64,000 nt of DNA, taken from contig CM057165.1 of assembly GCA_029962745.1 (NCBI GenBank), positions 19,381,226-19,445,225 on the forward strand, in the 5' to 3' direction. Both the position numbers and the translations under genes were made by a program. The first letter of the stretch is position 1, and each line of letters opens with the position of its first letter. This document shows, piece by piece, positions 23,461 through 35,291 of the stretch. The DNA is from Echinometra lucunter. Lineage: Eukaryota > Echinodermata > Echinoidea > Camarodonta > Echinometridae. Under the pieces are notes generated by a model. That model saw nothing but the letters and a program-made list of their open reading frames with translations. It did no database searches and was not told the DNA's origin.

Positions 23461-23890
23461 CAGCCACAGTGGAGTCTGTCTTGCTGTATAGTTCAGAAAC
23501 CTGGACCCTCACTAAGAGGCTTACCAATATGCTAGATGGGAACTTTACAAGAATGCTTAGAATGGCTCTGAATATCAACCAGTACATAATGAGAATGAGG
23601 AGCTCGGAGCTGTACGAAAATCTCCCGAAGGTCAGCTCAAAAGTGACACAGAGGAGATTAAAACTTGCAGGACATGCACAACGGCATCCTGAGTTGACAT
23701 TTCACTCAGTTCTGTTGTGGGAGCCCCTCCATGGAAAGACAAAAAGGGGGGGGGGGGACCAAGGAGAACATATGTCGACTCACTACGAATAGACACTGGT
23801 TTCCACGAAACACAAGAATTTATCAATCTAATGAAGGACGGGAACCGCTGGAGAGAACTTGTCCATGGATCTCGGGAATACTACCAGACT
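23461..23890 (+). pseudogene. C-terminal tail of an RTE-like reverse transcriptase (unit A copy)
   Basis: The frame reads VESVLLYSSETWTLTKRL, LDGNFTRMLRMALNI, LYENLPKVSSKVTQRRLKLA, GHAQRHPE and LLWEPLHGKTKRG. This is the conserved region after the RT domain of RTE-type non-LTR elements (YGSETWTLT, RRLRFAGHCxR, HGKRRRGRP). An expanded G run at 23748-23757 shifts the frame where unit B retains RGRPRRT. Upstream RT motifs are absent. The paralogous copy at 45341-46330 is split by a DNA element. Confidence 0.8.
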
Positions 23891-24092
23891 TAATTGATTG
23901 ATTCCACAAAGTTTTGTCGTTTCTGGTCATTCATGAATATTCATGAGTGAGAAATATTTGACGTAAGAACACGTCTTGTTCTGGTTTTTAAAAAGACGTA
24001 AAAAGTGGTAAATAATTGACGTAAAATATATGTCATACTATGGTCAAACAAAAGGTGAGAAAATTTCGGTCATATGTAAAGGCGTCATATTG

Positions 24093-24288
24093 ATAAGTGG
24101 ATAAGTCTCCGGACTTTGAACCCCAAGGTCCGTGGTTCGAATCCCTGCAGCAGCACTAATGTCCTTTGGCAAGACATGAATCTACATTTGCCACGTCTTT
24201 CGGATGGTGACGTTAAAGGTCGGTCCCAGACGTAAAAAATCAGAATTGATTGATACACGTCTGTAAAAACCCAATTCACCACCACCAC
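24093..24288 (+). mobile_element. tRNA-derived SINE, present in unit A only
   Basis: The head AAGTGGATAAGTCTCC... ends in a good pol III box B GGTTCGAATCC (24134-24144). It is followed by a conserved-looking body with CCTTTGGCAAGACATGAATC and GACGTTAAAGGTCGGTCCC, and a CACCACCACC end. Unit B reads CATATTGACGTCGTAAAATAG without this insert (about 46515-46535), giving the empty site. Confidence 0.75.
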
Positions 24289-24395
24289 CGTCGTAAAATA
24301 GTACTCTATACGACGTATGACGTGTGGACCAGTTTACGACCAGTTTATGACGTCTTAAAGACGTCAGTCCGCTATCGGGGAAATGGTGAGAGACA

Positions 24396-24469
24396 ACGAG
24401 AGAGAGAGAGAGGGGGGGGGGAAGAGGGTGAGAAAGGAGATGACAAAGAGAAAGAAAGTTATACGTAAC

Positions 24470-24502
<33 letters not shown>

Positions 24503-24702
24503 AGAGAGAAGAAAGAAAAATAAAGACAGATATATACTGACTGGAAGAGACATAGAGGGAGAGAAAGTACAGAAATGAAAAGCATAAGGAAATAAAGACA
24601 GACAGACAGATTGAGAGAGAGAGAGAGAGATAGAGAGAGGGAGAGAGAAAACTATTTTTCAAATTAGTTTCAAAGAATAAGGAAATAAAGACAGACAGAC
24701 AG

Positions 24703-24743
<41 letters not shown>

Positions 24744-24760
24744 GAGGGAGAAAGAACACT
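24396..24760. repeat. (GA)n-rich microsatellite cluster
   Basis: Several GA/GAGA tracts are interspersed with GACAGACAGA and a duplicated segment AATAAAGACAGACAGACAGA (near 24591 and 24682). All open frames here are Ser/Leu or Glu/Arg low-complexity artefacts. Confidence 0.85.
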
Positions 24761-26290
24761 ATTTTTCAAATTTCGGTTCCCGGACTCTGTCCACACGAGT
24801 ACCAAAATAAAGTTGACGTAACCATTCGCAGAAACTTGAATACGTTTTTAACACCATGAAAAATGTCAGCTCAAAGAATAAAGCATAGAAAACTGTTTGC
24901 AATCACTTGGGTGAGCATTTTGAAATGACGGCCCCTTCCCATAAAAAAAGGAAGTTAAAAAAACACACACACACATTTCGTCGGGGATAAAAGGTTCAAG
25001 CCCAGTTGACCGAAGGCCCACGAGACCGAATTAGTCACACGAGACGGAAGGCCCGCGAGACCGCAACGTCGCAAACGCAGTCAATACACGGCTCTGACCA
25101 GTTATTCCAATCTCCCTACATGACCATGATGACTGTAATTGTAAAAAAGGGCTGATAATTCAAATGGGAGTGTTATCGAATATTTTTTGTGTGAAATTGG
25201 TGTCAATTCTGTAAAATTTTCATTTTGTAAAAAAAAAAAAAATCAAAATTTTCTCCTTTGTATAATGCAGTCTGTATTACTTTTGTGGGGCTCGAAGCTT
25301 TAGCTGAGGCTTTCCCCATTGCATCCCTCTTGATGATTTCGATGTAAATTTGCGATGATATAAAAATGTAGGGAAAATGAGTTGCTATAGTTATACTTGC
25401 TCATGTTCGAGAGAGTTTAGGGTAGCTCATCTACAATTTTTTTCATTATACATGTACATATAAAAAATTTAACGTTTGAATATTCACACATGTGGCAGGG
25501 GCAACCGAACGTTTCCCAGTAGGCATGGTAGGGAGGGGTGGGGACATTCACGTAAATTTACATGGAGGCATGCAGAGAAAGGAAAATGAATCTAAGGGGG
25601 GGGGGAATCTTATTCAAATTCAGTTAGGTTTATATACTGCCGGTCTCGTGGTCCTTCGGTCAAGTGGGCAGACCCCGGAGAAAAAAATCCGGATAATTTG
25701 TCAGCTTTTCCCTTCCCTTTACACCAAAAAGAGCCTGGAGGGAGCCGAGATGGCCAAAGTCATGTCCTTGGAAAAACGTCGCCCTTGCCTTTTCTGATGA
25801 TTCCCCCCTCCCCCCCCCCCCCAGGATTTGACATGTTCACTAGATCAGTTTACCAATTTCATGCTTACTTGTTACAAAAATTTCTGGTGATAGTTCGAAA
25901 GCTTAACAGAGGCTTACCCGACATAGCGACAGTTAATGTATACTAAATGAAATCCATCGACTGAAATGCTATCATCCATTACAGATGAAATGAAAAGGAA
26001 CAAGTGATTGTTTTGATAGTTTTCTCAGTTATTACTCTGTACTGCCGGCATTAGGTGCAGTATATGTCTTTATCGTGATGCTTACCAAAATTTAATTAGT
26101 TTGAACGGTATTACTTGTATAACTGTAGTCACTTTGTGTTGTCCAATCGTGCTATCCAAGCTAGATCCTGACACTGCGTAGGAATGTTATGAAACATAAG
26201 CAATGAAATCTCTGGTGAGAACATCCCTTCTGGCTTGGCTTGCCATATTCAAGTTGTTCGTAAAGTCATTCGTAACTTTACTAACAGCTT

Positions 26291-26503
26291 TACACTCTAA
26301 AAAAGGATTGGTCAAAATAACCAATGTGTTTGTGAATATGTGTCCGACCAAAATATTGGTGAAGATTGACCAATATGATGATCAATATTACCAAATTAAT
26401 GGTTAAAATTTACCAAAATTTTGATTGATTTTGACCATTTTCCTTGGTCGGACACATATTCACCAACACATTGGTTATTTTGACCAATCCTTTTTATAGT
26501 GTA
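26291..26503. repeat. Foldback MITE, ACACTCTAAAAAAGG termini (unit B copy)
   Basis: Paralogue of the element at 8139-8351 with the same palindromic arms. It was therefore present before the duplication. Confidence 0.8.
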
Positions 26504-27672
26504 TATGAAACACGACCCCCCCCCCCGGCCACATTTAGCACATGCCATGCCTAACGACTGTCATGATTATTTAAAGTGACCAGTCACCTGGAAAAAAACA
26601 GAATAATAGGTGTATGTTTGTAAAGAGTCAACTAGAGAACTCACGGCTTTAAATCTTATCCAAAGAATTCTGTAAAGCTTTAAAAACCAATATAACGAGC
26701 GCGTGACTAGTTTCGAACCCGGGGATTTCCCAGTTGGTTGCGACACCACTACTCTTCTGATGAACCATCACGCATTTTTAATGGATAAGTTTCATGGAAA
26801 AGAACCATGAGTTCCACTCCAAATAGCGATTTGAATAATTCGATTTTACTAGTTATGAGCGTGCGTAGATTTCGACTCCCGAACAACACTGAACGATGTT
26901 GGGTTAAGTACTTTTTGTTTGTTTATTTGTTTTGCTTTTTGGGTTTTTTTTAAAATTTGTTTTGCTTGTTTCTTGCTTTTGTTTTGGGGTGTTTTTTTTT
27001 CTTCATAAAGCAACATAACATACACATTAAAAAATTCATGCATAAGAAATATGCGTATAAAAAGGAATAAATTTGGCGGATAGCAAAATACGCCTGTTCT
27101 TCTGTGGGGTAGTAGTTTAATGTTCACTTTCTTCATTATAAAAAAAAAAGAGTTCAATACTTAACGTTTCTCTCATTTTCAGAACCCAAGCGCATGCCAC
27201 TACATAAACAGTTTCAAATCAATTACCCACAATTAAACAAAACAAAAAAAAAAATCATCGATTTGTCACATAAACAGCAAACATTGAAAAGCTACACTTG
27301 GAACTAATTTTATTAGACAAAGTACGAGCATGCAATAAAGTCAACAATATACATGTGAAATATGCTGCAACATTTTTATCACAGAGCTAATAAAATGATT
27401 GTTCATGAAATATATTAACAGGCCTATATTTTCTCTTTCAAATAAACCATTTACAGTTCTAAATCACAGTAAAGAAAGTTTTTAACACAATAAAAACGTT
27501 TGTATTCAAATATTCCATAATTCTTCCGAGTAAATTGATATAGGTTCTAGGATTGGAGCTGGACGTGAGGTTGCTACTGGATTTAAGTCATAGAGTCGTG
27601 CGTATAACTTTATGATTTAAGTCAGTTTCTAGAATTACTGTTGGAAGTGAGGTTGTTACTGGATTGAGGTTA

Positions 27673-27962
27673 CAGACCAATTTCACCTCCGGTTTATGTA
27701 TTTGGCCCTCTATCGGCGACGCCATTGCTGCGGTGGGCAAGCGCGCTGACCGCGATTGGCGACCTGAACTTCCCTGATAATTTCTCATTGCAAATATTAA
27801 AAAAACTCTGCATATTATTGGTCAAAATAGACAAAAAAAAATCGAACGAATGTACATAACGCGCTATTGACTTGTGTACTATAAAAGTTGGAGCGCCCAC
27901 CGCAGTATGTCGAACTGTGTCGAACAGTCTGCTACCCTCTTGCGTTGTGGGATTGGTCGATA
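27673..27962. mobile_element. MITE derivative of the GACCAATTTCAC element, unit B only
   Basis: The left AGACCAATTTCACC and right GGGATTGGTC ends bracket about 290 bp absent from unit A, where the site reads GAGGTTATAGGTTCC (near 9560-9574). The end segments match those of 22270-23061, in opposite orientation, but the THAP-bearing middle is missing. It lies downstream of the truncated gene's last exon. Confidence 0.75.
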
Positions 27963-28939
27963 GGTTCCAGGTTTTGTGTTGTTAAATCAATAATATTTTG
28001 AACTTGCGCATTTACCAATGATGAGAATTTATGTCTGGATGCAAATAAAACAATTCACATTCTCAGGATTCAGCAAATATGTCGGTTTATCATTTTAAAA
28101 AACGAATAACAAAAACCAATAGAGTTATAAAGGAAAAAAAAAATTGTAGCTAGAAAGATTAAACAACTTATCTACAAAAGTAGAATGCATATAGAATACT
28201 TAGATAATCAGCAAGTAAATTGCATGCATATAAAACAACTGAAGTAATATAGCGCATAAATCATTATCAAATATCTCAAATTTTGTGGAAATTATGTTCA
28301 CTCTTCAAAAGTATGTATTTTCCAATATATCCTTAGATGGAGAAAGCCCCTAAAACTGTTGAGAGAAGCAGGATGAAGGACATCATGATTGTGGCCCCTG
28401 CCGAGTCCATGTCGAGGAAGACGAATTCAATCTGGTCACCATCAGAAAGCATGGTCATGAACAGATCTACGATGCATAACAGAGGAAGATTAAGAATATT
28501 GTAATACTAAAATTGTGAATAATGTTACATTCAGATTAAGGAAATTATGATATTCTGATAAGAATATTGTAACTTAAGAGTAGGAATATCATAATATGAA
28601 GAGTCAAAATGTTGTAATTTTCAGAATTTTAGATATGGTATTATCAAGATGAAGAGTATTTCAATATTCAGATCCAGAATATTGTTATAATCAGATTAAG
28701 AATATTGTAATATTCAGATTCAGAATCATGGACGTCAATCCGTCTTTTTTTTTTTTGGGGGGGGGGGCACTCTGAAAAAGGGTCTCCTAAGCTTAAAATT
28801 GGGGGGGGGGGGGTGGGGAGGGCATAGACAAATAAGCAACAACAAAAAAATGGGGGCCACATTTCCTTTGTTTTGTCGACATACCTTATTGTGCCCCAAC
28901 CTTAAATTTTTTTAGGGGACGTGTCCCCCTCCCCCCCCC

Positions 28940-29230
28940 CCCCGCTCCCTCACTGCTTGTATCTTTGTGAACTCAAATACATTTTCTAATGATATATCTT
29001 GAACTGAGAAGGAGACGAGCTGCACCTTCAGAGATAATGTAGTAAATGTGAAATTTGTGTCCAAAACATAGAGAGAGAGTTGTCCTTCTAAACCTGCCAT
29101 TTTGAAGCAATCTTGCCAATTTGAGGATCGCCATAGAAAGTAAATTGAGACTTTTCACACTTTCACAACTTTCTTATTTCGTAACCGTTTTTGTAGAACT
29201 TTTTTTAATTGCTTCTTTCTGTCCCGGTGT
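28940..29230. repeat. Right arm of the long foldback repeat (unit B)
   Basis: Corresponds to 13328-13600 of unit A, with GGATCGCCATAGAAAGTAAA and the same neighbours. Its left arm is missing because the deletion breakpoint lies at its left border. Confidence 0.7.
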
Positions 29231-29414
29231 TGTCACTCTAAATTCAAAGGTATAACCATGATCGTTCGGCAAGCCAGAACTTGACCCCTATTTCGCGGTG
29301 TTTCAAGTACATTTTCAGCCATTTTTACTCCTATTTGGCACAAAACGGGTACAAATTGGCCTTTAAAAAACACCCCTATTTTTGGCATTCCAAGTAGGAT
29401 GGGGGTCAGGTGTC

Positions 29415-31246
29415 CAAACACGTAACAAAAATGAAGCATTCTTTTTTGGTCTTTGGAATAAACAAAAACTATGAATTGAATATTGCTAATCATCATCAGC
29501 ATTTGTTCTCTATAATATTGTCTAACACTTGTATTAAAAAATATAAGAAATATTGCTTGTAACCTTTTTTCTAATGGCTGTTTAAAATCGACGTCCGGAT
29601 ACACAACCTGTCCGGACACACAACAACTGGGTATACACTTTTTGCAAACAGAAAAAAACACCCTTTTTTCATTTTCGAGTACAAGCTCATGAAAACAATC
29701 TCTTTTTTTTTCGAAATCGCGAACATGCACAAAAAAGACCCTTTTTTACGCGAAATTTCGAACGATAATAATAATAATAATAATAATTAGACCATTTATA
29801 TAGCGCAGTCACTATGTAAATATACTCTACTGCGCTGTAGTGTAACAGAGCTCCCAACAATGCTACTGCTCAAACAAATTAAACAATTATGCATATAATA
29901 CAATTAACCAAAAACTTCTGAAAAAAGATGGGTCTTCAATAAATGTTTGAAGATGGTAACAGTTGGTGCTTTTCGTATTTTCAGTGGTAATTTGTTCCAA
30001 AGCTTTGGAGCAGCGCAACTGAAAGCACGATCCCCAAGAGTTACTTTTGTTCTCAAGTGAGGTAGCTTTAGAAGCAGCTTATCCTGTGTACTTCGTAAGT
30101 TATGTGCATATGAATGTGACCTAAATGATATTAATTCAGACAAGTAATTAGGAGCTTGACCATTCAGTGCTTTGTAAACAAGCAAAAGTATCTTAAATGC
30201 AATTCTCTGCCTTATTGGCAACCAATGTAACTGAATCAGAACAGGTGTAATATGGGAAAACTTTGAGGAACTGGATACAAGTCTTGCACATGCATTCTGA
30301 ACATGCTGCAGCTTGTTGATTTGTGAGTCTGGTAAACCAAACAATAATCCATTACAATAATCAAGCCTACTGCTAATAAATGCATGGATAAGGGTTTCTG
30401 CGCTTTTCTGGTCCAAGTATCTACGAATATGGCGTAAGTTGTATAACATATAAAAAGATGATGTACTAATGTTGGATATGTGTTTCTCCATGTTTAAACG
30501 AGAATCAAGCCATACACCCAGATTTTTCACAAAGTTTGATGGTTTAACTTCTGAGTCTCCAACTGTTATGTTGCTAACACTCAGTTTTGCTACTTGCCTG
30601 CCTGTCCCGACTATGAGAAACTCTGTTTTTCCATCATTAAGCATTAGCTTATGTTGGGACATCCAAAAACGAATATAACTTATACATGATTCCAAGTTTG
30701 AAATATTGTCATTATGGTTTTCCTTATCAGGGCTGAAAGAAATGTATAACTGTGTATCGTCAGCATAGCAATGACAAGAGACATTAGGGAAGCGCCTTTG
30801 AATGATAGTAAACAAGTTACTTGTATAAAGAGTAAAAAGCATACATGAAGTAAATACAGAGTCGAGTGACAACACAGGCTTTCTGTCCTCTCTGGCGAAA
30901 ATCATCCATTCACCGATGGAAAATCGCCACAACAACAACATCTTTTCATTAAAATTGGTTTATTCCCAAGGTTTCATTCTCCTTTAAAATATGCATGGTT
31001 GTCGAAACGGCGATGGGCCCACTATGAATCATTTTCTATTGTAAATATTTACTTTTCATGAAGGTTAAACATGAATAGAGTCAATAGATGATGAATTGTA
31101 AAACCTCAGCTGTTTATTAAGCAATACAATTTTACTTGTTATTGTTGAATAAGTGGGCGAAGGGTTTCAGGATTCATAAAAAATTTCTCGGAATTTGCAC
31201 GACAGGAGAGCAGCAACCCCGAGAACTATATACGAAAACTATTCTC
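29415..31246. mobile_element. 1.8-kb insertion specific to unit B, carrying an RT fragment
   Basis: Unit A reads GGTCAGGTGTCTCCTAAGC (about 13779-13797) without interruption. In unit B GGTCAGGTGTCC is followed by 1.8 kb before CTCCTAAGC resumes. The insert contains an L2/CR1-like LINE fragment (29766-30950) and flanking sequence of unknown origin. The minus-strand frame 29233-29730 overlaps repeats on both sides and has no recognised homology. Confidence 0.7.
29766..30950 (-). pseudogene. 5'-truncated L2/CR1-like non-LTR retrotransposon, RT C-terminal half
   Basis: A single open frame 30941-29904 (345 codons) carries LFTLYTSNL, the catalytic CHCYADDTQLY, ISYIRFWMSQHKLMLNDGKTEF, FVKNLGVWLDSRLNMEKHI, ISSRLDYCNGLLFGLP, HWLPIRQRIAFKILLLVYKA and GDRAFSCAAPKLWNKLP. 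This is the standard order of the RT palm/thumb and C-terminal region in L2/CR1-type elements. The N-terminal RT motifs and endonuclease are missing, and the first 20-30 codons do not match the GVPQGSVLGP block expected there. The 3' end runs GCGCTATATAAATGG then (TTA)n, a typical short-repeat tail. The long intact frame suggests a fairly young fragment. Confidence 0.85.
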
Positions 31247-31281
31247 CTAAGCAACTTACCTCTCCAGCAATCCTGTTGATC

Positions 31282-31318
<37 letters not shown>

Positions 31319-31429
31319 GTCTCTCTCCTCTCTCTCTCTCTCCCTCTCTCTGTCTCTCGCCTCTCTATCTTTCCATTTCTATTTTTCGTTTCTTTTTCTC
31401 CCTTCCTATTTTCTTTTTTCTTTTCTTCT

Positions 31430-31461
<32 letters not shown>

Positions 31462-32539
31462 GGGGGGGGGGGGGGGGTCTCTCTTTCTATTTTTCTCTCC
31501 CCCCCCCTAATTTTTAGAATAATTATTCTTATCATACCCTGAAGGGGGGAACCATCGAAATCTAACGATAGGTAGAACGATTAGTGCTCCCATATCATGT
31601 ACCCCTTGGCTGGCCATTACGCCAATGTAGCTGTTATGTATGGATTTAACCGGTTCGACCTCGTTTATCGGACCACGTCGCGCTGGTGCGACCAGCACTA
31701 ATCCGGATAGGTCTTGTGGCCGGATATGAAAGATTTCTTTTTAAATGCAGGTTTTCGGTGAGCTTTGCATGTGAAAGCTCTACATATACAGAACGGTACC
31801 GATATGTTTTGTGCATGTGACGGGCGTGTGTGCTAATGACAGTTATTGTGTACAATGCACATGACCCAATAACCTCTGGTTAATTTGAGCGAGTTTTAGG
31901 CGAGTTTTGCATAGTATTTTCAGGTGGATTATGAGTGAGAGCACATTATCTGCACTGCGAGATCGCGTCCGGTTGCAGAGCGATCAGTATAAGGGGGCGT
32001 TATAAACGAGGTCAAACTGTACTCTTAATGCAGAGGATTTCAAATTCACTCTTGGGGTCCTATATTGGAGATCCCTTCTGTTTGGAGTTGAACCCACTCC
32101 AAATCTTGTATGGATCTTCACTCCAAAGCAAAGTGACTCCTTCTAATCATCTCTTCTATGATAGAGTGGCTTCCCACTTACGTAAAGTTATCCCCATGTT
32201 GCTGTCTAGCTGCCAACATGCCTTGCCAGAGGTTTGCCCCCTCTGGCACCTCGTACTGCATCCTGCAGATAGTCGTGCCGTTGACGCTGTTGACCACCGA
32301 GATGAAGTTGGTGATCTTAGGGACTTCTCCTTCGGGCAGGGGTGTGCAGTAAAATCCATCTCCTGAAATATCAACAATAATGGAATATCTTACATGGAAT
32401 GCAAATTTTTCTTAATTTTGGTTTTATGATTCAATAAAACATACAAATATATATTTTTAAAAATACAACTGAGTTCGCTCGGTGACTTCCGGTGATGCAT
32501 AGGGATCACACGAAGGAGTAGTTATTGGCAAGGTGCAGC

Positions 32540-32870
32540 CTGTCTCCATCTTAGCTCAAGATAGTGTCATGGGAAAATGTATTTGACACAAATTATGCTG
32601 AGTTCACAAAGAGACAAGCAGCATCTTCCGAGATAATGGAGCAAATCTGAAAATTTGTGTACAAGGCATATTAAGAGTTGTCCACAAAACCCGCCATTTT
32701 GAAGCAACATTGCCAATTTGAGGATAGCCATAGAAAGTAAATCGGGAGTTTTCAAACTTTCATAACTCTTGTCATTTTGTAACTGATTTTGATGTAACTT
32801 TTTTTTAATTGCTTCTCTCTATCCTCTCTTTTCATTAAAACTGATTTTCCCCAGGGTTTGGGTTCCCTTC
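32540..32870. repeat. Foldback-family repeat, partial copy (unit B)
   Basis: Paralogue of 16060-16410 with the same CCATTTTGAAGCAACATTGC and AGGATAGCCATAGAAAG segments. Confidence 0.6.
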
Positions 32871-32915
32871 AACACATTCGTGATGAAGTCAGAATTGCTT
32901 AGCTTCACGCAAGAT

Positions 32916-33086
32916 CTGGAGCCAGTTGCACAAAACTAACCATTGATGGTAACTTTGCTATATCAATGGTAAATTCTATGGAAACTATGAATTTGATTGG
33001 CTGTTGAGCACTGTTACCATGGCAGTTGCCATTGATAGCAGAGTTAGCATTTTAATTAATGGTAAGTTTTATGCAACGGGCCCCTG
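32916..33086. repeat. Foldback MITE, TGCAYAAAACTWAC family (unit B)
   Basis: Paralogue of 16452-16623 with near-identical sequence and the same inverted ends. Confidence 0.7.
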
Positions 33087-34119
33087 ATCAGCGCCATGAA
33101 TACGCATAACTAATATAACTGAATGGGTAGAGAAAAATAAAGAAATTGGGAAGTTAAACGAAATTATTGTGGACAAAGCCATAGCCATGCTAACAATAAT
33201 TCAGAGAGAGAGAGAGAGAGAGCTTAGAGATCAACAAGATAGACCTTGATTGACAGAAGATAAAATACATTAGGCCAAATGAAAATAAATCCTAGTTTCT
33301 CTTCATCTCCTCCTTCCTTTTCTCGGCCTGCCTCATAAGAGACATTTTATGTACAGGAAAAATATCAAGTATCAAAATGACACGGAACCTCTCCTTTTCA
33401 ATTTGAAAATATCCGGACGAGGCAAAAGAAATCACATGCTTGGCCTCAACACAACAGGAATAGTTACGCCGCGTGACTTTGTATTGCAGCATCCGGATCA
33501 CGTTCGAAGAATTCTGAGTGCTACGGTGGCCGTAGTAATATGATTGCAGGGTCGTCAAGGAGAAGGAGGCTAAACCCTATCGGTAAACAAAACATAAAAT
33601 ACGCACAACGTGTTGGCAAAACGGCAAATTGAAACGCGCTTTATATTACAAATCAAATCATATTTATTGAAATAAAAATCCAGAATTTTGGATAATCATC
33701 AATGCAACAACACATTTTACAAACGAATCGTTTAAATGAAAAAAATAAACAATTCAAAAGTATAAAAGATAACGAATGTACGTGCATGCCTGGGTCCTGC
33801 CCGTGGGTGTCGATTCGTGTTTTGGGATGTAGAAAACGCTCGGTGAATTAAGGAGCGAAGCGAGAGAGTGCATGGGGGGGGGGGTAATGGGCGTTGCTGA
33901 ATATTTTGAATGGAGGTGTAAGACCTGAATATGCTGGCAAATAATTGTTTGGTGGTGACCCCAAATTTGCCAACAGCTATGCCACAATCTAATCTACCCC
34001 AAACACAAAAACACACACAAAAAAGATTTTCAAATAATATCAATATAGATATTTAATACTTAAATGGAATGTATAGGGGCAGTTTTTTTAAGTTGCATGG
34101 GGGAGCTGACGCTTCTTGC

Positions 34120-35070
34120 TATATCATTAGCCATCCTGTTTGTTATTTTTCTTGAGCAAAAAAATCCACTCTTTGTTATGGTAGAATTGTTATTTTGTCA
34201 TCAGGATAATAATTTTTTTTTAATCTAAATGATATTTGTGGTCACATCTCGCTACCAAATGGGACCCTATTTCTGCAATTCGCTGGCACAGTAATCCTTG
34301 CTCTACGAAACCTCAATTTCCAAATAATTATTACAAGCGATCGAAGTGAGCGAGGAAAAATAACGGAATCTTTTTTTTTTTTTTTTTATAGAAGTGTTAT
34401 TTCATCAAAATACACTGCAGGACTATGAGATATTTCAATATTATCAGGTCCACTTACCAAATTGTTTGCTTTCCGAAACCATACTTTTTTCAAAATTATA
34501 TGAGAGAGCAAAGCGAACGAGGAAAAAAACACCCTTTTCCCGGTAGAAGTTTTGATTCGTCATCAAAACACATGTATCTATGAGGTATTCAAATGATATT
34601 TCCGGTCACCTTGCTTGCCAAATTTGTTTGTTTTCCGTAACAATCCTGTTTCTAAAACTTATACGAGCGAGTAAAGCGAGCCAGGAAAAAAAACACCTCT
34701 TCGTCATCAAAATATAGGCTTAGGAGATACATGTAGCTTATACAATGAAACACCTATCTCCCGAATATGAATATATTTGGACACCTTGCTTTTCAAATTT
34801 GTTTGCTGTCCGAAACCATCCTGGCTTTTTTTTTTAATATCATGAGCGAGCAAATTGTTTCTTTATGACGTCGATTCGTCACCATGCAAAGTGCGATGTA
34901 CATTCCTGCAGAATTTTAGACGGACACCTCGCTGCCCAAATATAATAATATTCGGATATCTCATTGCTGAAATGAGAGTACTTGCTGCCCAAAACCATCA
35001 TTTTTCTAGATTTCACGAGCAAGCACAGCGAACAAGACAAGTGAGGAAAATTGGGAAATTTGTATCCTGA
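34120..35070. repeat. Degenerate tandem array in intron 1' (unit B)
   Basis: Paralogue of 17760-18720. Here the motif is seen three times: GATCGAAGTGAGCGAGGAAA near 34339, GAGCAAAGCGAACGAGGAAA near 34505 and GAGTAAAGCGAGCCAGGAAA near 34668, giving a spacing of about 165 bp. Confidence 0.6.
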
Positions 35071-35128
35071 GAACAAGTTCCAGTGTATTGCTACTCACTT
35101 CTAGTAACGAACATTTTCAGCATCTTCT

Positions 35129-35291
35129 GGGCACTGTTTCATCAGTGTTCATGAAAGTTGTCAGCACTGAAAAGTTGTCATTCTTTGACAATTACCATAG
35201 TAACAGTCAGTGACCAGTGCTTCTCAGCCAATCAAAACCAAGAATTTTACTGACATTGTCAGAGAATGACAACTTTCATGAAACGGTGCCC
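35129..35291. repeat. Foldback MITE, GGGCACYGTTTCAT family (unit B)
   Basis: Paralogue of 18771-18933. Confidence 0.7.

Larger units (their letters stand above)
21863..24380. mobile_element. Composite DNA element with ACGTC-rich ends (unit A)
   Basis: The left end CCTGATAGCAGA and the complement of the right end, CCCGATAGCGGA, are matching termini. About 300 bp inside the left end and about 400 bp inside the right end are packed with TACGTC/GACGTC motifs on both strands (for example AAGACGTC, TTTACGTCTTTAAGACGTC). Between them lie an inserted THAP-bearing element (22270-23061), an RTE-like RT tail (23461-23890) and a SINE (24093-24288). Subterminal repeats of this kind could be transposase-binding sites. 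No own transposase is seen, and no clear target duplication was found. Confidence 0.55.
7847..25993. repeat. Unit A of an 18-kb direct tandem duplication
   Basis: The sequence from AAAGGAACAAGTGATTG (7847) to CATTACAGATGAAATG (about 25992) is repeated in the same order and orientation from 25994 to 47770. It contains the intact seven-exon DUF4430-type gene on the minus strand. Differences from unit B are mostly transposon insertions and a few deletions. Segments present here but absent from B include 10577-13328 (exons 3-6), the hAT-like element 14500-15516, a stretch at about 22095-23190 and the SINE at 24093-24288. Confidence 0.93.

Noticed and set aside
25492..25946. Two overlapping plus frames near the end of unit A
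   Set aside because: The shared part (QLFPSLYTKKSLEGAEMAKV) recurs in unit B at 47467 because of the duplication. There is no domain, and the frames are broken by C-runs; interpreted as repeat sequence.
29233..29730. 165-codon minus-strand frame in unit B
   Set aside because: It crosses the border between a shared repeat and a unit-specific insertion. Part of the same frame occurs in unit A as repeat sequence, and no family is recognisable.
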